Part shown: piece after piece, positions 12,775 to 26,884 of the stretch | How positions within the stretch are numbered: the stretch's first letter is position 1 | How the letters are laid out: each line of letters opens with the position of its first letter | Assembly: GCA_951213105.1 (NCBI GenBank) | Contig: OX578140.1 | Span: forward strand, 33,323,518-33,387,517 | Direction: 5' to 3' | DNA: 64,000 nucleotides | From: Amaurobius ferox | Taxonomy: Eukaryota; Arthropoda; Arachnida; Araneae; Amaurobiidae | Position numbers and translations under genes: made by a program | The notes under the pieces: generated by a model | Seen by the model: only the letters and a program-made list of their open reading frames with translations | Databases searched by the model: none | Told to the model about the DNA's origin: nothing

Positions 12775-12890
12775 AAGGAGATTGATTTTGTGAGATGCAT
12801 AATATAAACAAAGCAAATAATTTTTAAATTGCATCCAAGTAGAACAATTTTTCAAATGGGGAAAATTGGTTAAGTGCCATTGATAAATGG
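12775..12890 (-). repeat. Dispersed inverted repeat, copy a
   Basis: The minus strand shares a block of about 110 bp with 14690-14815 plus. The shared translation pattern is Q-W-H-L-T-N-F-P-H-L, then W-x-Q-F-x-N-Y-L and H-K-I-N-x-L-L-L. It is probably a transposon fragment, though the conserved peptide hints at former coding. Confidence 0.5.
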
Positions 12891-12944
12891 CTCTCAAAAT
12901 GACTAAATTATATTTAAATATATTTAAATTTCCTTGAATAATAC

Positions 12945-13185
12945 TAATTGAATTATACAGAGATCGTAATTTAAAACAAAATACTCCTTGCACAGGCGTA
13001 GTTCATTTTAAGCATCAACTATAACTTAGAATTTAATATTCTAAACTATCTAATAATACTAATTACTAAATTATACCGAGATCATAATTTAAAACAAAAT
13101 ACTCCTTCCACAGGCATAGTTCATTTTAATCATCAACTATAACTTAGAATTTAATATTCTCTAAACTATCTAATAATACTAATTA
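12945..13185 (+). repeat. Tandem duplication, about 118 bp, two copies
   Basis: Two adjacent copies carry TTTAAAACAAAATACTCCTT, CACAGGC.TAGTTCATTTTAA and AACTTAGAATTTAATATTCT. They differ at only a few positions, so the duplication is recent. Confidence 0.85.
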
Positions 13186-14689
13186 CTATATTGAACAAAT
13201 TAATACGATAGTAACTTTAACAGCTGAGTGATGACGAGTTCGTATTATAAACTACCCATCTCCGTGCACAGGCACAGTTCTCTAAAGCTACTATTGGTCG
13301 TCGATATTCGGGTGATGTAACATCATGACGTCGGAGTAGGTCTTGTGGTATTTATCAGCATGTTTGTTCCGTAAATGAAGAAATGTCTGGGATAATTTTT
13401 TCAGAATTTATGAAGAACAAATAACATTACATAAAATGTTACTAATTATTCTAGCAAAATTTTTTCGTTATTATCTATATGTACGTTAATTTTTTCTTTT
13501 GGAATAACATTTTCAAAATTTCTTGATAGTTAGACGTAGGATAAATGTATTGCTAATTTAATATATTTATCATTTTATTTTTACACATTAGTTTTGTACT
13601 GAAATGATTACTTTTTAAAATTTGTTTATACTGTAAAATAATTTACACTTGCCAGCTGAGTTTCTTCTTTGCATCGAGATCATAATTGAATTCTTTGGCA
13701 TAGAAGATTTTGCTAGCTTTTAATATGTTCAATGCTTGAAATTTAATGACATATTGTTAGTTTTTTAAATTATGCTTATATTTGTAAATATGTTAATATT
13801 TACATTAAATATTAGGTTAGATTTGTAAATGTTAGGTTAATTTGTAAATGATAGGTTAATTTGTAAATATTAAATTATGAGGTTTTATCAACAATTCTCT
13901 TTTTATCAATGTTACAGTTGTACTTGAAGTGTACTCCTTTTCATATTTGTAAACTGCATACTGGCCAGCTAAATTATTCCCTGTATAGAGTTTTAAATTG
14001 AAATCTCTTTCTCGTAGAGGACAACTTTTCTATTAAGAAAAGTAATTGCTGAAATATATCAGCATGGGAAGTTCCAAGTGACCATATTGTTTAGTGCATA
14101 ATTGTGAAATTGAAACTTTAATTACTACCTGTTTGTGTTGTAGCATAAAAAGGCAATATTTTGAACAGCTGTTAGAAAATTTTATACACTAAATGTATCC
14201 ATGCAGAGCATCTACGCTCTAGTCTTTTAATGCTCACTATCTGTTAGTAACTTACTACACAATCTATAAAGTGTGAGTCATTTTTAAACATTAATATTCC
14301 TTAGTATTTAGTTTTGTTTGTCTCACAATCAATATCACCAGACATATGTGGATTCATTGTTATACGACCGTCTAATCAAATATAAACCATATATTTATGT
14401 CAATTAAATTAACTTTAGATCAAATAATATATAATTTCATTGTTGAACAAAAGCTTGAATAAAATAATTAGTGTTTGAGATATCATTATGGAGGCAAAGG
14501 GACTACCTATCTAACTCCATGGATACATTTGATAGGATGGAGTAAGAATTTTCCTTTACTTTCATATTTTAAACAATGTAATTATGGTTAAACTTGTTAT
14601 CATTTGGGAAATGGTAAATAAGCCCTTTTCAACATAACGTAAATAAATGCATTATATATGCAGGGTTAGAAAGTTGGAGCATAAAGTTA

Positions 14690-14815
14690 TGCAACAATGG
14701 CATCTAACCAATTTTCCCCACTTACCAAAATGTCTTATTTGGGTGCAATTTCCAAATTATTTATTTTGTTTTCATTATTCAACTCACAAAATAAATCATC
14801 TTTTATTAGCAGACC
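14690..14815 (+). repeat. Dispersed inverted repeat, copy b
   Basis: Counterpart of 12775-12890 in the opposite orientation: ACCAATTTTCCCCA, GGGTGCAATTT and ACAAAATAAATCA are shared. Confidence 0.5.
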
Positions 14816-15795
14816 CACCTTTGACCCGCTGTGCTTCATGGGTGCATGTAATCTATGATATGAATTAGTTAGATTGTTAGAAGGAAGAATAAATGGATCA
14901 AATGGAATTTGCATCATACATGTGAAGAAAGGCAGAACAGTTAGGTATCTAAAATCTCCAAAGTAAAATATATAGGTACAAAATTTAACAACCACTAATT
15001 TTGAACCCTTTATAGATTTAAATCAAGGATTGCAAACACAAATGAATTCCAATTAAAATTATTAACTATTAAAATATGCACTTACATATTTTAATATTTT
15101 TATAAAATAACATATTAAATTTTCTTTTGATACGATATATTGAAAATCTGAACATCAGCTTAAGATTTATTTTAATAACAAATTTTAATGTGTAATGGTT
15201 AACAAAATTTCTTCCCACTCTAAAGCAGAGGTACTTTATGTATTTACTCTCACAACTTACTTGAAAATGAATTTTGTGTATACATCTTGCCCTTTTCTCC
15301 TTATAAATAAGGTCACCTATTCTTTCTTATTTTGATATTTTTGTATGCTTTTAAAAAATTTAAATGTTAAAACTTAATACATATTTAAAAATAGTTAATT
15401 TAAATTTTGAAAATTTAAAATACTAAAAAATATTTTAAACGTTTGTTTACAAATGGTAATCTATATCTGGTCTTAAAACAACCGGATGGACAAGTGCACA
15501 TAAAAAAACAATATGTATCCAAATATATATATTCAATATATGCTGCTATTCAAATAATATAAACATTTTGTTATGTTCGATGTATACACTTGATAGGGAT
15601 TTATTTTTTCTTCATTATCATTCAATCCGCTTTTGACAAAATTGTTGAATAAACATTGATTTTGGTATTAAACAGTATTTCAACTGCTGCACTAATACCT
15701 AAACAAGAATATAATCTGAAAATTTTGCACATTCATTTGTAAAAGTTTAAGTTTTTTCATTTTCTCTTATCATATTACGAAAGTTTTATCATAAT
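14816..15795. other. Non-coding spacer
   Basis: AT-rich. I see no gene. Confidence 0.4.
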
Positions 15796-15799
15796 ACAA

Positions 15800-16005
15800 G
15801 GCCATTGAACATTTGAAGAGCTTAATTCCGAAAGGGCCTAAATCACTTTCACTCGTTTGTTTTGTATAATATAGTGCAATATTGTCACCTACTGTTACAT
15901 ACCTAAAGTCACTTACTAGGAGCTGTAACGCAGCTGCCGCAACATGATACTCAAGCGAAAGTGATTTAGGCCCATTTTAAATTAAACTCTTCATTTAATG
16001 AATTG
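15800..16005. mobile_element. MITE-like element
   Basis: GGGCCTAAATCACTTTC at about 15832 is mirrored by GAAAGTGATTTAGGCCC at about 15957. The similarity extends outward through GAAGAGCTTAATT and AATTAAACTCTTC, giving inverted ends of 40 bp or more around a core of about 100 bp without coding. Confidence 0.7.
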
Positions 16006-16572
16006 CACTTCCAATTTTATTGTGTACTTGCAGTATACTTGTTCTTCATATGGAATATACATTATAAAGAAACTTAAAATTCACAATCACATGCAAATTC
16101 CTAAAGTAATCTAAATGACATTGTATTCATTCTATTAAAATATTTAAACTGATGTCCTAAAAAGAAGTTTAAAAATATCTGTTTCCAAATTTGTCTAAGG
16201 GGATCATATAAAAATTTAAAAGTGTAACTTTTAGAAAATTAATGGGAGGACTATTTCATTAATGTAGTCATATTTCCTACCTTACTTTCAACATTTTTGC
16301 AGTTTACATTGTCCACTTATCTCCAACAGGTAAAGAATTAAAGTGCTTTTCAAACTTTTTGGGACACTCTGTATAATATTCAGAGAAGCTACATTTTTTC
16401 CTCTTTCAAAATATAATGACAAGTTTTTAACAGCAGTAAAACAAACTTTTACAGATGAAAAATTTGAATACTTAACTAATTTTCACAATAATGCCCCACT
16501 CTGTTACATGCAAAAATACTTTAATTAACAGCTTTTAATACATTGGAAATTTTGCTTATATTCAGGGACATA

Positions 16573-16740
16573 TTTAAGAGAGCTTCTTTCAGGATTTTTT
16601 TGGCCAGGGGGGGGGATGAAACTTAAAGAGAAAGGCTAGTTTTCTATTTGCCTTATATAAATAAATCTAAATGTTGTCACATAAATAGAAACTAGGTTAA
16701 TATAAAATGCCCCTCTCAGATGTATGCCTGAAAAAAACAC
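16573..16740 (+). mobile_element. MITE family member (G-run type), copy 1
   Basis: Begins TTCTTTCAGGA, contains TTTTTTGGCC followed by a G run, then TTTTCTATTTGCC, CACATAAATAGAAACTAGGTTAA, and ends TATGCCTGAAA. The same order occurs inverted at 24180-24352. The ends TTTCAGG and CCTGAAA form a short terminal inverted repeat. Confidence 0.7.
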
Positions 16741-19700
16741 TGGGCCTAAACTCACGGGCCTGGCCAGAACCCATAAAGGATTCACCTCTAACTTAGATCC
16801 TTTGAGATTGATTTGAGCTTAATTTAGAACTGAATCCCTCCAAAAATTGAGTTTCAAAATATGCCTCTGCTTACATTGCTATAGAAGCTTTAAAATAATG
16901 TAGCTAACAATTATTTTTTTATAAATCTGTATTATTCTGTAGATTCCCAAATTTTGAATTGGTGGGAAAACAATAGTACATATTATGTTATTAATTATAG
17001 ATCTCACTGGAAATCAGTAGGCTTATTGTTGTTACTAATTACATAACTAATAAACATAAATAATGTTTTAGATCAAAAACATGCAATATCTGAAAATATC
17101 GTTTTGAAAGTTATGTTGCATTCACTTTTAAATTAAAAAATACACATAAAATGATTTTTTTAATAAAAGTGTAACATAATTATATTTTTATAGTAGTTTT
17201 ATGATCTAAAATGAATGTTCGAAATATTGAATATGTTTCTGCATTTGATGCCGATGGTTCTCCGATAATCGCTTAGGAACTCACATTTATTACTTCAAAA
17301 AATCACACAAATTTTTATTCTATTTACTCTTTGTTTCAGAGATATAGGGCTAATTGTAAAAAAATATATGTTTCATTGTATCTCGAGAACAGCTCTGTAT
17401 AATTTCTAAATATTGAAGAATTGTGTCCATTGATTTCTGGTTAAAACTATGTATGTACAAAATATCCATTCATTTAATAATAGTGAGTTTAGTTTATTTT
17501 TTTCAATTAAGGTAAAACCTTGAGAACATGTCAATGCCTTAAAAATTAGATGACATCACATGTAAACAAAAATCACATATTAAATACCTATTTTTGTAAC
17601 ATCTATATATGTTATCATGTTTTTATATTGCTTATTCGATTCTCTCAAATAAATGTTTGAAAAATGGAGGGACTTCTTCGTGTTCTGTTCACTCCCAAAA
17701 TTAATAGGTCTCTGTTCATTGATTGAAATAATAGCACTAAATGTTATTCAATTTGCTCAATTTGTTAGAGATATATAGTGCTGCTTGTAATAAAAAAAAA
17801 AAAGTTTTTTTTTTCTAAACAAGACTTGTTTAATGCTGTCGACTCTAGTAAGAGAATAAATATGCACAGCTATATTTAGCAAATGGTTGCTTTGAATGAA
17901 AATTTCCCAATTAATCCAAAGCAATTAATTCTGATATGCTAGGATTAATCATTTGCAAAGCTTCTTTTCTAATGAAGTTTTATTAACTTCTTACCTTTAC
18001 AACTCCTGAGAAAGTGAACCTAATGTTCATATATGTAATCCCTTCTTTCATCCATAATAAAATCAATTGTCTTAAATTAATTTGAAACAGAACTTGAAAT
18101 AGAAAATTTTATGAACCAGAATGCCAAATCACTCGTATAGTATTTCTAAAAAAAAAAAAAAACTGAAGTCTGTAGCACTTGACTTTCCCTCTATAATGAA
18201 ATGAATTTACTTCTTTCACAGTGAAAACATAATGTATAGGATCTATGTCACAATGTTTTTAGCTGAATTGTACATTAGGCACTTTTCCTGATGACAACAT
18301 CTAAAACTATTTCAAAGTACCTAATTTACTTATATTCATGCAACTCTAAATTGGCAATTATCAATATTGATAGCATCCACAATAGTCCAAATATTAAAAT
18401 ATTTTAATAATTAATTTATCAAGTTGACAACATTTTTGTAATTTTAATGATATTTTCATCAATCTGGTGGTAAAATATAGCCAAGTTGGCGATATTTTAT
18501 TAAATGAGTAGCCAACTTTGCCAAAAGTTATCACCAAGTGTTACAGATAATCAGAGAGAACATTTCTTATATATATAAATGACTGTTTGCAAATTATTTG
18601 GTGCCAAAATGCAAAATAATTACAAGAAGTACATTCTTTTGAGAATAGAATGAACTAGATCCACGAGAATGATGTTAACAAATTTAACACATAATATATA
18701 TGTGAAAAGTGTACATATTTCACAACAGTTAATACTTTTTTTAATTTTATGTGATTTTTTGATAAATTTATTTTAAAAAGTATAACATCTCAAGAATAAT
18801 TCATGCTAGCATTCTTAAATTTGTGTCACTAGTTTTTTAATGAAAAATTACATACAAAATGATTATTTGTGTAACATTATTGAAAGTTCTGATATTTTAA
18901 AAATTTCATTCGAAAATTTGGCTGTCTTCCAAACATTTGATGACATTTAAAATCAATAGGCTTTTAGTGTTCACCCATTGTAATTTTTATACAAAAATGT
19001 AATTTTTGGTATAAAAAAATGTAAACTTTATACCAAATTTTATCCAACATGCTCTATTTGCTTGTGAAATGCCTCCATTCACAGACACACACAAATTACT
19101 TTAAAAACAATTGATTCGATTTCATGAATGCTTAAAACATGCTCTTCCAAGCTCTTCTCAAACATGCTCTTAAAATATGCTCTTGCGTCAAAAACTCTTA
19201 ATTTTTGACTCCGTCACAACACTTTCCTTATATATTATACTATGCACATAGGGAAAGTAAAAAAAAACAAATTGACAACAAATGGATAAGAATTTCATTT
19301 ATTTTCAAACAATATAAAAACATACAGAGCATACAAAAAAATTTACTGTAGTATTACATTAATAGAGCACAGCAAAATGTTACAAACATAATCACAAAAA
19401 ATTATAATATCAAATATAAAAAATACTCGCAGGAAAAGTGCACAAGGCAGTTTTCATGCATTTTTGATGAACCAGCAGCTATCTTAGACATATGATTGTA
19501 TGTAATGCATTACAAGTTGTATTAAAATATGATTCTGTGCGAAGCACAATAAGCCCATGTAGGTATTAGATACATTCTTGTGAAGGGTAAAGAAAGATCG
19601 AGCTGTGAAAAAGAAGTTGCTTTATTGCACAAGGCCAAATGACTGCTTAGAATGGCAAACAGTCCAAGTTTACAAATCATATAACATAACCACAATGGAA

Positions 19701-22700
19701 TTTCAATATATTTCATGAACTGGAGCAAAATTTTGGTTTGTTCTGGTACATTTCAGCCCCTAATTTGAAAGCATGCCGTACCTCTCCTGTATATTATTCA
19801 CGCCTTCTGTGAAGTGACAAATTTGCAAACTCATGCTATAAAGTATCATTTCATTCTGAAAATATGAATTTTAATTATAATTGGATACAATCAAAGCATT
19901 ATTTTAAAGTTGCATGCTGTACTTAATATTATCAAAGTTGTACATATTATCAAACTTACTAAACTTATCCTTGAAACTAGTTTTTTAACGCAGATAATTT
20001 AATTTCTTATTACAAAGGAGGGATAATGGATAAAAAGTGAAAAGCACCAGAAATGCAGCAGATTTCTCTAATAATTAATTACTTTAATTAATTTTAAATT
20101 TCAACAGATTCATAGTTACTAGTAGAAGCGTTTAGTTTGAACCTGAGAGACTGCTACCAGTCCTTGACTAAATAGTAAGACAATTTTATGAATATTGAAG
20201 GTCATTAAATATTTATATAACAAAAAATAAAATTTCCGAAAATTTTGATTTTAGTGTTCTTCTTAATGACATTATATAGTTAGTGCTCCTTTTAGTAACA
20301 TTTTACACTAAACATTAGTGACATTTACACAGGTCCATAAGCATTGTGGTGCTCGTGAGCAACATGCTCAGAACCTCTGTTTTATGGGAACTGAAAAATT
20401 CAGTCCTACCATGTTACCAACTTTAAATTTCAATAACATTTAATTTGAGTTACATAAAAATATTTAATGAAACACGAACAAAATGTAAAAACTTCTGGAT
20501 CTTCAATAGTAAGAAGTTATTAGAAATGCAATTTATTAAATCAGCTTGAAATTCAGAAACATATAAATTCAATCAATCCTTGTAATTTAATCAACTTTAG
20601 CCATCATAGGAGTTCAAAAATTATTTTTAATTGTTTGAGAAGTAACTCGTTTTCCACATTTGGCATTATTTTGCTCTATAAAATAAGTATGTCAAAAGGG
20701 CTTTTAACACCAAATTTAATGTAGCTTCTGTAAATATGCAATTTTGCATGCATATATCAAGATACTCAGTTTTTATGTACAACTACTTAATTACCACACT
20801 GAATATAAACATAAAGAGTATCATTTATTCTACAGGATGAGCATGTCTTTAAAAGTTGTAATGAAAAGAACATGGCAAAGTTTACCAACATTTTATAAAA
20901 AGCATAACTCTTTAGCGATCGTTTAATTTTCTTTACTCTCAGTGGTAGATTGGGGGAGGGGGGCTGCAGCTATGAACACCAAATTGTGTAAATTAAAAAA
21001 TATACCATAATTTTACATTACATTCTAATTTATACATTTGTACCACTGCACTTACTGCTATCGAGCTTAACATATAGTTGCTTATATAGTCAGTGTTTTT
21101 GATATGTTTATCAAATACGCATTTTAAAAATACAAGATTTCTTTTAGTTCTCCAATTAACACTCTGTATGGTGATAATTTGCGGTTTTAAAATGGTTTGA
21201 AAAGGCAAGTTTTTTATTTAGTTCTGTTTCTGTTACTGGTAAAAATTGGGCTGTAATTATACTAGTTTACTTAAATTTTAGTAATTGCAATTTAAGAAAT
21301 ACAATAATTCCGAAAGTACAATGACAACAATTATGTATGTAAATTGTTTCTGAATAAATAACTAGTATACTTTAAACCCCTTTAAATCTTGGTTATTTTC
21401 TATAGAAATATAAATGTATATTTACACATTTCAGGTTAGCAAAATAATAGTTTATGAAGCAAAATCATGCATTTCTTTCTCATTAATTTTTTTAGCATGT
21501 TCATTGTAATCATCTTAAATGTAAATATATCTAAATACAACAGTATTTGAAGGATATCGGAGTAAAATATATGTATATTTATATAAAGCGCCCACAAAGA
21601 ATAAATAATTGTGGAAAAAATCTAAATTCAACATCGTCTGTTTCTCGTACTTTTCATTTAGAATATTAAGTAGTATGATTTTTGTAAATTGAACTTCTGT
21701 AAAATGAGTCATTTACTATTTTTAATGAGTCATAAAAAATTTATGCCATTTAAAATGACAAATTTTTATTTCATTTAAATTTCCAGCTAAATGTTTTAGG
21801 TCTATATCATCAAGTTGCATTTGGTTGAGTATATTAATATATCAATAGCGACTCCTTTTTACTAATAAACAAAAATCAATTTGTTGCAAGGGCCCTATCA
21901 ATATTTTAAGCCAGGGACCCCATGCAAGCTTGATCCACCTCTGATGACTGTGTGTTTGGGTTCGAGAGTATAACCAGAAATGTCATTAGTAGCAGAGAGC
22001 CACGGTAAAAACCAGCCAACAAAACTGTAATGTATGATGAAAACATACTATGCACCTTGAAATCAATCCTATTATAGATACTCTTACTACTGAAATAAAA
22101 AGTTCCACAAAATGCTACTTGACAAACTGAAATTCGTTGAAAAAAATTAACTTCAGTGTGGCTCAACTTGGCATTCTCATACCAGAATCCATTTCTAAGT
22201 AGCTTGTTTTTTGTTCTCAAATTTTACAAGAAAAAAAATTTCAAAAATTTATATTGTCGGTTCAAATGATCATAATTAAGGCATGTTACCTTTCATTTTA
22301 AAATCTTGAAAATATCTTTCGACTGATACTAAGTTTGACAATGTATCCCATTGGGAGAGGAGAAATCTTTTGATTGATACCATACTTGGCAATGAACCTC
22401 ATGGGGGTAACTTGCCCATCAAGGGGCAGGGGGAAGTGCTAATGATGTCATGAACACAAAAATTGTATATATCACAACTATTTTTCAATACAATTGAAAC
22501 TGTTGGGTTTCATGATCATTGAGCCATAAACAACCTCTTTTATGTATAATTATGTTAAATTTGTCTTATGCTACCAAAAAAATATAAAATTTCACAGTCT
22601 TCACTTAATTTATAAAAGTTCTATCTAGCTCTATATTTTTTAATAATAAACTGGATATAAAGTATCATGAAAATATATTAATATTTATGGAAGCTATCGT

Positions 22701-23061
22701 GTACACAAGAAATTGACCGCAAACAGAGGGATATCATTCTAAATATAGTCAAAACGTGTTCAAGAGGCACTAAAACACATATTATCAAAATTTTTCATTA
22801 AAACAATACTTTCTTTATACCATATTCTACAGAATGAAATACAATTGAAATAAAAATTAAATACTGTTATAGGGGAGGAGGTGCTTGAGGAGAATAAAGT
22901 GCTTTAAGAAAAATAATAAGGAGGAGAATAAAGCGCTGCTCAGCATTAAGAAAAGTACATGGAATGAAAATTGACTGAACTCATTGTAGAGTTAGATTTA
23001 AATCTGTTACTTTCAAAACATGCATGACTGTATATGAAGAAAGTGTACAGTATATGTTAAA
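16741..23061. other. Long non-coding region
   Basis: No supported gene in over 6 kb. The sequence near 19300-19740 resembles a 3' untranslated region read on the minus strand, but no coding exon could be tied to it. The part at 17780-18000 shares weak similarity with 25220-25400, a probable old repeat. Open frames at 20993-21208, 21515-21712 and 21906-22220 have background composition and no known motif. Confidence 0.4.
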
Positions 23062-23162
23062 ATTCAAACCGTAGTAGTAGTGGTGGTCGCCCGCTTTGGG
23101 CTCCTGAGCTTATAACAATGTTTGCAAGAACGGTTTTGTACTCCGCAACTATTCAAACCGTA
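23062..23162. mobile_element. Short retroposon with 12-bp target duplication
   Basis: ATTCAAACCGTA occurs at 23062-23073 and again at 23151-23162. The 77 bp between starts with GTA/GTGG triplets, which fits an inverted simple-repeat tail. No coding is possible. It is a truncated SINE or LINE end. Confidence 0.6.
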
Positions 23163-24179
23163 ACTTCTGAAATGTAAAGATACACAGAGTGGTGCTGGAC
23201 AAAATCATGATTTGATCACAGCATAACACATTTAAATCAACAAATTCTGTTACTTTTATTCTAAAATATGCAATTGAAACTTCACATATCAGAGGAAAAC
23301 ATAATACAATACTTTATATAGTACAAGTGATTTCTAATGCCATGTCAAACAAATTATCCATTATACATGCAATATATGACAATACTACACTTTTACATGC
23401 AATTAATTTGTTATACTTTACAAAAACAGTTACTACTTTAGCAGATTTCCAAGATGCAGATATCTTTTAAGATTCCTAGCCAAAAAAGCACTTAGAAAGT
23501 TTGCAGAGATATTATAAACAGCATAACTCATCTAGTGCTCATTTAGCCTTTTTGTGGCATACAAACTCCTTTTAAAAGCATTATGTAAAATAAAATACAA
23601 TCATGCATGTATATATGAAGCGTAGATAACATAAAAATAAAGGAAACAAATCTTAAAAGTCAATGCATAACCAACGATACGTTTTAGGCTTATGAAAAAC
23701 CGGCAAGAAAGAGATGATATTATCAGAAAAAAATTGTTAAATATTGTCAGATTAATGTTTAAGGCATAAGGTCAACATAATATGTAATTAAATAAGAAAA
23801 CTTACTTAAATTCTATCCAAAAAAGCTTGATATCCATAGCATAGCATTCAATGCAGGAATCTACCGAACCGTGTCAGGTCATGTGACTTTCTTGCCACAA
23901 TTTATGATTTAGCTCTGAAGCTTGGCTTTCTAATCAGCCCTGGTTTGGCGATAAAGCGTTCGTGATTCATTGTTTTCACCAAAGATCAGCTGGCGGCCAT
24001 CCTGGGTTCTGTATGCACCTCTGATTCTGAATATGCGGGAGGATTAGACCGCCTGGCCGCATAAGCAGTTTATGAAAAAGTCAATAACTTTTGAAAGAGG
24101 GGGTAGTAAAAGAGCATGTGCGTTTGCTGCATAAAGGCCGAAAATTATATCAACGACACAGCTCATACAGTCAATAATT
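23163..24179. other. Non-coding, partly promoter-like
   Basis: Mostly AT-rich. The part at 23860-24060 is GC-richer and contains GGCGGCCATCC, a YY1-type box on the minus strand, so it might be a promoter or 5' exon. No coding exon could be supported. Confidence 0.3.
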
Positions 24180-24352
24180 GTTTCTTTCAGGCATACCTCG
24201 GGGGGAGGGTGACCCCCCCCCCCCCCGGAGGTATTTTATGTTAACCTAGTTCCTATTTATGTGACACAGCATTTACATATATTCATATAGGGCAAATAGA
24301 AAATTCCCCCCCCCTCCCCTCGGCCAAAAAGTCCTGAAAGAAACACTGCAGT
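24180..24352 (-). mobile_element. MITE family member (G-run type), copy 2
   Basis: Inverted copy of 16573-16740. It has terminal TTTCTTTCAGGC and CCTGAAAGAAA, a C run at one end and a CCCCCCCCTCCCC run at the other, around CTAGTTCCTATTTATGTGAC. Confidence 0.7.
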
Positions 24353-26879
24353 CAATAGTTAAAGCTATATTTCTGTTTATTTCCATTGGTTGAGAAAAGC
24401 TGACATTGTTTGAAACTGCATTTGTAAATATGAATAATCTCTAACTCATGCAATTTGTCTTGCTCTGTCAAACTGACTATTCCGCAAATGAGTATGAGGT
24501 GTATTTTGAGCATTTAGTTGAGTCTAAAACGGACAACATTATGCTCCTCACGTAGTAGGACATTTCCCCGCATAGTATGAGATTGTGAAGAACTAAAAGG
24601 GAAATATTTTTACTTTTTCATACTATGTAATTTAGAAAGTATCGTTTTCATAAAAATTTTCAAATTCGAGATTTTGATGCCAATATATATTTTAAGACCT
24701 CCTGAACACTTTTGACTATTTTTGGAGAGATTTCTGTCTGTCTGTGGTCAATTACTTGTGTACGATAGTGGCCATAAATATTAATGGATTTTCACGAAAA
24801 TTTATATCTGGCTGTTATAAGAAAATCTAGAACTGAATAGAATTTTTTTTAATGCTTTCTGTGGTTTTAGAGAATTCATTGCGAGTACCGGTATAATTTT
24901 TTTTTCAGATATTGCATCTAAAATTGTGTGTACATTTTCTAGTTGATAATATGCTCTGTTATTGTAACAGAATTGAATATTCGAAATAGAGTTCTTGTTA
25001 GATTTACAAATGTAGTGGATGTTGGAACACGATTCAATTATTACGGCTGTCTTTGAAAGTGCGTGTGCAGTGTGTGCCTATCGGAACAAATGAAATATAA
25101 TGTACGTATGTGTCAACTATAACTCAAGAATCATCAGATTTTCGAGACATTTTCAGTTGGTGATTTATTTTGCCTATTAGATTTTCATAAAAACTTAAAT
25201 AAATACTTAAATAAAGTTTTCTTTTTACATCATGGCACGAAAAAAAAAGTAAAAGGATAAAATGTACACATCTATATTTAGAAAAACATTGTCTTCGCTC
25301 AAATTTTCACGAGAAATACTATGCAATAAATTCTGATATGCTATGATAAACCGTTTTGATGAGTTCCTCGTTTATGGGAATTATATAACGATTTGACTTC
25401 AATAAAACTAACATATTACCAAATAAAAATTAGGTAATTGAAAAACTGAAAATTTGAAGCAATTTTAATAAAACTTCCAAAATCAAATGACAAAAGGAAT
25501 ATATGTTAACTCAATTAATATAAACAACAAACGAGAAAATGATGAAAATAAATATACACGGAAATTCATGTGCTGTTCATATAATTTAAATCTTGTCCAT
25601 TAGATAAATTACTTAAAAAAAAAATCTTACACTATATCTAGAAATTAGTACAGAGCAGCATTTTTATAATTTCAATCTTCTTGCAGAAAAAAAATAAAAT
25701 TTTTAAATGATTGTTTATTGAACATGATCAAAATAATTATTAATATGATATATTACTTTATACAGCAGTGTTAGTTTTTAAATATTACATTTTTACAAAC
25801 TGTAATAATCAAGCACTTCGTTTAAATTTCCTTATTGTGTTTCAGAGATAATGTTGGTTACAAACTCACATACACTGCCTTAAAAACACTCAATTTGCAT
25901 GTCAGTTGTGCCCAAAGCATGTTTAATTGTCAAAATCTTAAATTATAAATTTTAACTGATGGAAGATTAAAATTATTATTGATGTTTAATTAAAAGCTAT
26001 CTTTTCCCATGATGCATTCCTTATAAATCAGCAGTGATCTTCAATAATCTTTAAAATTACAACTACCCAGGTGAACAAAATATTCTCACTTGCTCTTTAA
26101 AAAGGAGGAGTCAATTGTCATAACTTTTTTGTGAAATACATCACACTTCACCTGTATACTATTTGTATCTTACTTAAGAGGAAATAGCGAACTCTGAAAG
26201 ATCGTTTCACCATTTCATCATGAATATATGAACTTTTAAATACAATTTAATAAACAGTACATGTTCATTTTAGTTTTGCGCCAATTTCTACCTGGTATTT
26301 AGTAAACTTGCTGAAATTATCCCCAAAATCGGTTTTTAGCATAAAAAATTAATTCTCCATTGTAAATAAAGATTGATAGATAAAATTAAAACTCACCAGA
26401 AATTCATTAATTTTTTCCTGTTAAAAATATATTTTAATTAAGATTATGAACATGCTCAATACTTATTAATATTTTTTAAAATTGCAAATTAAACAGATTT
26501 GGCTTGAGCTTATTTTATCTGGCATCACGTACATCGTTACAAATTCACCATAACAAAACTTAATTTTTATCCTTCTGCGCAATGTACATCAATGCGTACA
26601 TTCACGTACATCAAAGCATACTTCATGCATTACTTTCTGATTTTAATCAGGTTTTAAATCCTAGCTGTCCAATATCTTCAAATGCTTCTAGATTGGACTT
26701 AAATAAGTTAATGAAACATTATAACTCTTCCTCTTCTAATACATACTTAGGTGTAATAGATGAGGAATTATGAGAAGATTCTTTTCAAATGCAGTCTTTG
26801 TATTGAAAAAATCCTAGCATGAAATTAAATAAGTTCTGCAAATTGATTTTGTCCTCCACAGTAGATAATATGCAATGTA
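24353..26879. other. Non-coding region
   Basis: AT-rich with no supported exon. A short open frame at 26582-26773 precedes the hAT remnant and might belong to it, but no motif proves this. Confidence 0.35.
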
Positions 26880-26884
26880 CCCTG

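Larger units (their letters stand above)
12241..14690. other. Non-coding region with local repeats
   Basis: Apart from the repeats listed separately, this stretch is AT-rich. At 13800-13875 a TAGGTTAATTTGTAAATG-type unit of about 18 bp occurs three to four times. The part at 13200-13350 is somewhat GC-richer with no clear exon. Confidence 0.4.

Noticed and set aside
13800..13875. TTAGGTTA-containing repeats that might be telomeric
   Set aside because: The unit is about 18 bp with TTTGTAAATG between; it is a minisatellite and not the TTAGG telomere repeat.
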